A DNA stretch of 64,000 nt. It comes from Proteles cristata cristata. Its lineage: Eukaryota; Chordata; Mammalia; Carnivora; Hyaenidae. Shown one piece after another: positions 58,506 to 64,000 of the stretch. Within the stretch, counting starts at the first letter, position 1. The number at the start of each line of letters is the position of its first letter. The position numbers were made by a program, and so were the translations under genes. Location of the stretch: assembly GCA_017311185.1 (NCBI GenBank), contig JAESUZ010003097.1, positions 1 through 64,000 on the forward strand. Direction: 5' to 3'. Below the pieces are notes generated by a model. That model did not search any database. It had not been told where the DNA came from and was given only the letters and a program-made list of their open reading frames with translations.

Positions 58506-61107
58506 ATCTTAATTTTTCATTATAGTTTATTGTCAAATTGGTTTCCATAAAACAGCCTGTGCTCATCCCAAGTGCCCTCCTCCACGCCCATCACCCATTT
58601 CCCCCTCTCCCCCATTATTTAAGATTCTCTTGTGATTTGCCTCCCTCCTTCTACATAACTGTTTTTCCCCTCCCCTCCCCTAAGGTACACTATTAAGTTT
58701 CTCCTGTTCCACTTAGGAGTGAAAACATATGGTATCTGACTTTCTGTGTGTGACCTATTTCACTTAGCATAACGCCCTGAAGTTCCATCCATGTTGCTAA
58801 AATTGACAGATTTCATTCTTTCTCCTTGGCATGTAGTATTCCATTGTATAGCTAAACTGCAATTTCTTGATCCATTCATCAGTTGACGGATATTTAGGCT
58901 GTTTCCATGATTTGGCTATTCTTAAAAGTGCTGCTATGAACTTTGGGGTCCATGTGCCCCTATGCATCAGCACTCCCGTATTCCTTGGGTTAATTCCTAG
59001 AAGTGCTATTGCTAGGTCATAGGGGAGTTCTATTGTTAGTTTTCTGATGAACGTCCACACTGTTTTCCAGAGAGGCTTGCACCAGTTTACATTCCCATCA
59101 ACAGTGTAAGAGGGTGCCCATTTCTACACATCCTCGTTAGCCAGCATCTAGAGTCTCCTGATTTCCTCATTTTAGCCACTCTGACTGGTGTGAGGTGGTA
59201 TCTCATTGCGATTTTGATTTGTATTTCCCTGATGAGGACGGACGCTGAGCATCGTTCATGTGTCTGTTGGCCATCTGGATGTCCTCTTTGGAGAAGTATC
59301 TGCTCATGTCTTCTGTACATTTCTTCACTGGATTATTTGTTTTTTGGGTGTGGAGTTTGGTGAGTTCCTTATAGATTTTAGAGACTAGCCCTTTATCCAA
59401 TATGTCATTTGCAAACATCTTTTCCCATTCCTTCAGTTGCCTATTAGTTTCATTGACTGTTTCCTTTGCCACACAGAAGCTTTTAATCGTGATGAGGTCC
59501 CAATAGTTCATTTTTGCTCTTGATTCCCTTGCCTTTGGAAATGTATTGAGTAAGAAATTGCTGCAGTTGAGGTCAAGGAGGTTGTTTCCAGCTTTCTCCT
59601 CCAGGGTTTGGATGGTTTCCTGTCTCACATTCAGGTCCTTCATCCATTTTGAGTGTATTTTTGTATATGGTGTGTTGGAAAACATTCTAGTTTCATTTTT
59701 CTCCATGTTGCTGTCCAGTTCTCCCAGCACCATCTGTTAAAGAGACTGTCTTTTTTCCCATTGGACACTCTTTCCTGCTTTGTCAAAGACTAGTTGGCCA
59801 TACATTTGTTCATTCAATTCTGGGTTCTCTATTCTATCCCATTGGTCTATGTGTCTGTTTTTGAGCCAATGACGTACTGTCTTGATGATTACAGCTTTGT
59901 AGTAGAGGCTAAAGTCTGGGATGGTGATACCTCCCGTTTTGGTTTCCTTCTTCAATATTACTTTAGTTATTCGTGGTCTTTTGTCGTTCTATAAAAATTT
60001 TAGGATTGTTTGTTCTACGTTTGAGAAGAAAGCTGGTGCAATTTGATTGGGATTGCATTGAATGTGTAGATTGCTTTGGGCAGTATTGACACTTTAACAA
60101 TAGTTATTTTTCCAATCCATGAGCATGGAATATTCTTAATTTGCTTTGTGTCTTCTTCAATTTCCTTCATAAGTTTTTTTATACTTTACAGCATAAAGAT
60201 CTTTTACATCTTTCGTTAGGTTTATTCGTAGATAGTTTATGTTTTTGGTGCAATTGTGAATGGGATCAGTTTCTTGATTTCTCTTTCTGTTGCTCCATTA
60301 TTGGTGTATAAAAATACAATCGATTTCTGTATGTTGATTTTGTACCCTGTGACTTTGCTGAATTCATGGATCAGTTCCAGTAGGTTTCTGGTGGAGTCTG
60401 CCGGCTTTTCCATGTAGAGCATCGTGTCATCTGCGAAAAATGAAAGTTTGACTTCTTCTTTGCCAATTCTGATGCCTTTTATTTCCATTTGTTGTCTGAT
60501 GGCTGATGCTAGGATTTCCAGCACTATGTTAAACAACATTGGTGAGAGTGAACATCCTGTCCTATTCCTGATCTCAGGAGGAAACTCTCCGTTTTTCTCC
60601 ATTGAAGATGATATTAGCAGTGGACTTTTCATAGATGGTTTTTATGATGTTTAAGTAAGTTCTTACTATACCGACTTTCTACAGGGCTTTTATTAAGAAA
60701 GATACTGTATTTTGTCAAATGCTTTTTTTGCATCTAATCACAGGATCATATGGTTATCTTTTCTTTTGCTAATGTGAGGAATGACATTGATTGACTTGTG
60801 AATATTGAACCAGCCGTGCAATCCAGGAAAAAAAAAATCCCACTTGATCCAGGTGGATAATGCATTTTATATGCTGTTGACTTTGATTTGCAAGTATCTT
60901 GTTGAGGGTTTTTGCATCTGTATTCATCAAGATATTGTCCTATAGTTCTCTCTATCTCTCTTTTTATTTTATTTTTATTTTTATTTTTTTACTGGCTCTC
61001 TGGATTGGGAATCAATATGATGCTGGCTTCATTGAATGAGTCTGGAAATTTTCCTTCCATTTCTATTTTTTGGAACACCTTGAAAACAAAAGGTATTAAC
61101 TCTGTTT
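58506..61107 (-). mobile_element. L1-O, 3' part (3' UTR, ORF2 C terminus, RT)
   Basis: 3' end at the left (tatagtttattgtcaaattg). The ORF2 C-terminal region and RT follow, with an intact FADD motif at 60426-60437. Open pieces (59203-59733, 59737-59955, 60237-60632) alternate frames. Split at 61108 by L1-P and continued at 62486. Confidence 0.87.
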
Positions 61108-61122
61108 AAAATGTCTGGTAGA

Positions 61123-62266
61123 CAATGGAACAGAATTGAGAACTCAGAAGTGGACCCAAAAGTATACAGCCAACTAATCTTTGAAAAAGCAGGAAAGAAT
61201 ATCCGATGGAAAAAAGACAGCCTTTTTAACAGATGGTGTTGGGAGAACTGGACAGCAACATGCAGAAGAATGAAACTAGATCATTTTCTCACACCATGCA
61301 CAAAAATAAACCCAAAATGGATAAAGGACCTGAACGTGAGACAGGAAACTATCAACACCCAAGAGGAGAAAGCAGGAAACAACCTCCTTGACCTCCACCG
61401 CAGCAACTTCTTACTTGACACATCCCCAAAAGCAAGGGAATCAAGAGCCAAAATAAACTGTTGGGACCTCATCAAGATTAAAAGCTTCTGCACAGCAAAG
61501 GAAACAACCCAGAAAATTAATAGGCAACCAACGGAATGGGAAAAGATAGTTGCAAATGACATATCAGATAAAGGGTTGATATCCAGAATCTACAAGGAAC
61601 TCACCAAACTACACGCCCGAAAAACAAACAACCCAGTGAAGAAATGGGCAGAAGATATGAACAGACACTTCTCCAAAGAGGACATCCAGATGGCCAACAG
61701 ACACATGAAACGATGCTCAGCATCCTCCTCATCAGGGAAATACAAATCAAAACCACACTGAGATACCACCTCACGCCAGTCAGAGTGGCTAAAATGAGCC
61801 AATCAGAGAACTCGAAATGCTGGCGAGGATGTGGAGAAGCGGGCACCCTCCTACACTGTTGGTGGGAATGTAAACTGGTACAGCCCCTCTGGAAAACAGT
61901 GTGGAGGTTCCTAAGGAAACTAACAATAAAACTCCCCTATGACCCAGCAATAGCACTGCTAGGAATTTACCCAAGGGATACAGAAATTTGATGCATAGGA
62001 GCACATGTACCCCAATGTTCATAGCAGCACTCTCCACAATAGCTAAAACCTGGAAAGAGCCTAAGTGTCCATCAACAGATGAATGGATCAAGAAGATGTG
62101 GTTTATCTATACCATGGAATACTACATGGCAATGAGAAACAATGAAATCTGGCCATGTGGAGCAACATGGATGGACCTTGAGGGTGTTATGCTGAGCGAA
62201 ATAAGTCAGGCAGAGAAAGACAAATATCATATGTGTGCACGTATAGGAGGATTAGGAGGAGCTTAA
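61123..62266 (+). pseudogene. L1-P ORF2 C-terminal fragment
   Basis: Encodes the ORF2 region downstream of RT ([20 protein letters not shown]) to the stop TAA at 62264-62266. The C-terminal cysteine cluster is complete: C-x3-C-x7-H-x4-C in [18 protein letters not shown], at about 61820-61873. Two single-base deletions break the frame (near 61716 and near 61988). Lacking the endonuclease and RT, it cannot mobilise itself. Confidence 0.9.
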
Positions 62267-62370
62267 CAGAGGACCAAGGGGAGAAGAAGGGGGGAGATGG
62301 TGGGGGAAAGGGACAGAGGCAAACCAAGAGAGACTCTTGAATGCTGACAAAAACTGAGGACTGATGGATG

Positions 62371-62398
62371 TGGGGGGGCGGGGGGATGGGCATGGAGG
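62371..62398 (+). other. G-rich, quadruplex-capable tract in the L1-P 3' UTR
   Basis: Runs of 7 G, 6 G and 3 G followed by GG pairs within 28 bases. Similar G-rich tracts are a known conserved feature of mammalian L1 3' UTRs. The reverse-strand equivalents in L1-B (2783-2800) and L1-G (37231-37250) are C-rich. Confidence 0.7.
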
Positions 62399-62448
62399 AG
62401 GACACTTGTGGGGATGAGCACTGGGTGTTATGTGGAAACTAATTTGTT

Positions 62449-62454
62449 AATAAA
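62449..62454 (+). terminator. L1-P polyadenylation signal
   Basis: AATAAA about 10 bases before the A tail at 62463-62474. Confidence 0.85.
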
Positions 62455-62485
62455 CTATTTGTAAAAAAAAAAAATGTCTGGTAGA

Positions 62486-64000
62486 ATTCCTCATGTCCAA
62501 GATTCTTATTTGTTGGGAGATTTTTGATAACTGAGTCAATTTCTTCCCTAGTTATGGGTTTGTTCAGGTTTTCTATCTCTTACCATTTGAGTTTTGGTAG
62601 TGGGTGTGTGTTTAGAACTTTTTACATTTCTTCTAGGTTGTCCAGTTTGTTGGCATATAATTTTTCATAGTATTCCCTAATAATTGCTTGTATTTCTGAG
62701 GGATTGGTTGTAGTAAATACATTTTCCTTCATGATTTTGTCTATTTGGGTGCTCTCTCTCTCTCTTCTTTTTCAGAAGCCTTGCTAAAGGTTTATCAATT
62801 TTATTTATATTTCAGAGAAACAACTCTTGGTTTCATTGATCTGTTCAATTTTTTTTTTTATTCTATATTGTTTCCTTCTGCCCTGATATTTATTATTTCT
62901 CTTCTTCTGCTGGTTTTGGGGTGTTCTTGCTGCTCTGCTTCTAGTTCCTTTAGGTGAGCTGTTAGATTTTATATTTGGGCTTTTTATAGTCTCTTGAGAT
63001 ATCCCTGGATTGCAATGTTTTCCTTTTAGGACTACCTTTGCTGCATTCCAAAGAGTTTGGATTGCTGTATTTTCGTTTTCATTTGTTTTCATATATTTTT
63101 TAATTTCTTCTTAAATTGCCTGGTTGACCCATTCGTTCTTTAATAGGATGTTCTTTAACCTCTATGCTTTTGGAGGTTTTCCAGACTTTTTCCTGTGGTT
63201 GATTTCAAGTTTCATAGCATTGTGATATGAAAGAATGTATGGTATGATCTCAATTCTTTTATATTTATTGAGGGCTGCTTTCTGAATCAATATCTGGTCT
63301 GTCTTGAAGAATATACCATTTCACTCGAGAAGAAAGTGAATTCCATAGCTTCGGGATGTAGAGTTCTAAATATGTCTGTCAAGTCCATCTGGTCCAATGT
63401 GTCATTCAGTGCTATTGTTTCCTTGGTGATTTTCTGTCTACTTGGTCTATGCATTGCTGTAAGTGGAGTATTAAAGTCTCCTGCCAGTAGCAAATTCTTA
63501 TCAATAACATCGCTTATGTTTGTGAATAATTGTTTTATGGATTTGAGGGCTCCCAAATTTGGCGCATAGACATTTGTAATTATTAGCTCTTCCTGATGGA
63601 CAGAGCTTGTAATTATTATATAATGCCCTTCTTCATCTCTTGTTACTGCCTTTACTTTAAAGTCCAGTTTGTCTGATATAAGTATGGCTACTCCAACTTT
63701 CTTTAAATTTCCAGTAGCATTATAGATATTACTCCATCACCTCACTTTCAGTCTGAAAGTTCCTCAGATCTAAAATGAGTCTCTTGTAGACAGCAAATAG
63801 ATGGATTTTTTTTAATTCATTCTGATACTCTGTGTCTTTTGATTGGAGCATTTATTCTACTTACCTTCAGTGTAATTATCGAAAAATATGGGTTTAGGGT
63901 CATTACGTTCTCTGTAGGATTCATGCTTGTAGTGTGGTGTCTGGTACTTCGAGTTCTTTGCAACAATTACGTCATAGAGTCACCCTTAGGATTTCTTGTA
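62486..64000 (-). mobile_element. L1-O, 5' part (ORF2 start region), runs off the right edge
   Basis: Resumes at attcctcatgtccaagattc with the RT N terminus and linker, then the endonuclease (LLAGDFNTPLTAMHRPSRQ near 63490-63545, DLTDIFRTLHPEAMEFTF near 63340-63395). It reaches the ORF1/ORF2 boundary near 63900-64000. ORF1 and the 5' UTR would lie beyond the window. Confidence 0.85.

Larger units (their letters stand above)
61123..62470 (+). mobile_element. L1-P, young 5'-truncated L1 inserted in L1-O
   Basis: Perfect 15-bp TSD aaaatgtctggtaga at 61108-61122 and 62471-62485. The empty site gttt/aaaa reads TTTT/AAAC on the opposite strand, a classical L1 endonuclease target. The insert starts in ORF2 (caatggaacagaattgagaa) and ends with a 3' UTR and an A tail directly before the second TSD. 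It is the least decayed L1 here, so probably the most recent L1 event. Confidence 0.97.

Noticed and set aside
58060..58620. Two successive L1 3' ends that might be an LTR-like direct repeat
   Set aside because: Both are antisense L1 3' UTRs of different age; no LTR termini, primer-binding site or retroviral genes are present.
1..64000. Endogenous retrovirus, DNA virus or bacterial island
   Set aside because: No gag, protease, env, LTR pair, prokaryotic operon or phage gene was recognisable on either strand.

Overview
The window is mammalian nuclear DNA from a cat-like carnivoran, most likely a felid. The evidence is some two dozen tRNA-Lys-derived CAN SINEs of the feliform SINEC_Fc type, carnivore-type LINE-1 (L1) copies of several ages, MIR and other old mammalian repeats, and no compact gene organisation. 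I found no bacterial or viral operon, CRISPR array, structural RNA gene or endogenous retrovirus. By hand tally, about 70% of the window is L1 sequence and about 9% is SINE.

The only host coding sequence I can support is one 147-bp exon at 44776-44922 on the + strand. It encodes part of the second homeodomain of HDX (highly divergent homeobox) and has good splice sites on both sides. HDX is X-linked in placental mammals, so the window is probably X-chromosomal and almost all of it is HDX intron, with transcription left to right.

Layout: 1-10526 holds a minus-strand L1 (A) whose 5' UTR was invaded by a full-length, dead minus-strand L1 (B, 2686-9708). 10527-13950 is a patchwork of an internally deleted old plus-strand L1, inverted L1 3' ends, SINEs and a duplicated ~175-bp non-L1 segment. 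13951-19191 has two L1 5' ends facing each other. 19195-21245 is mostly unique sequence with old L1 scraps. 21246-21985 is a degenerate ~68-bp tandem array. 21985-26150 is a 5'-inverted L1 (D). 26219-33990 is an old near-full-length plus-strand L1 (C) carrying five SINEs and a small L1 insertion. 34000-37125 is intron with SINEs. 37140-39304 is a young minus-strand L1 (G). 39319-45019 is intron with a MIR, other old repeats and the HDX exon. 45020-57425 is nested L1 in several layers. 58060-64000 is a minus-strand L1 (O) split by a young plus-strand L1 (P).

All L1 ORF1/ORF2 frames seen are broken by frameshifts, stops, catalytic substitutions or later insertions. The biology here is retrotransposition history: nesting order, target-site duplications (TSDs), twin-priming inversions and SINE subfamily succession around one homeobox exon. 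I did not find a new functional system.
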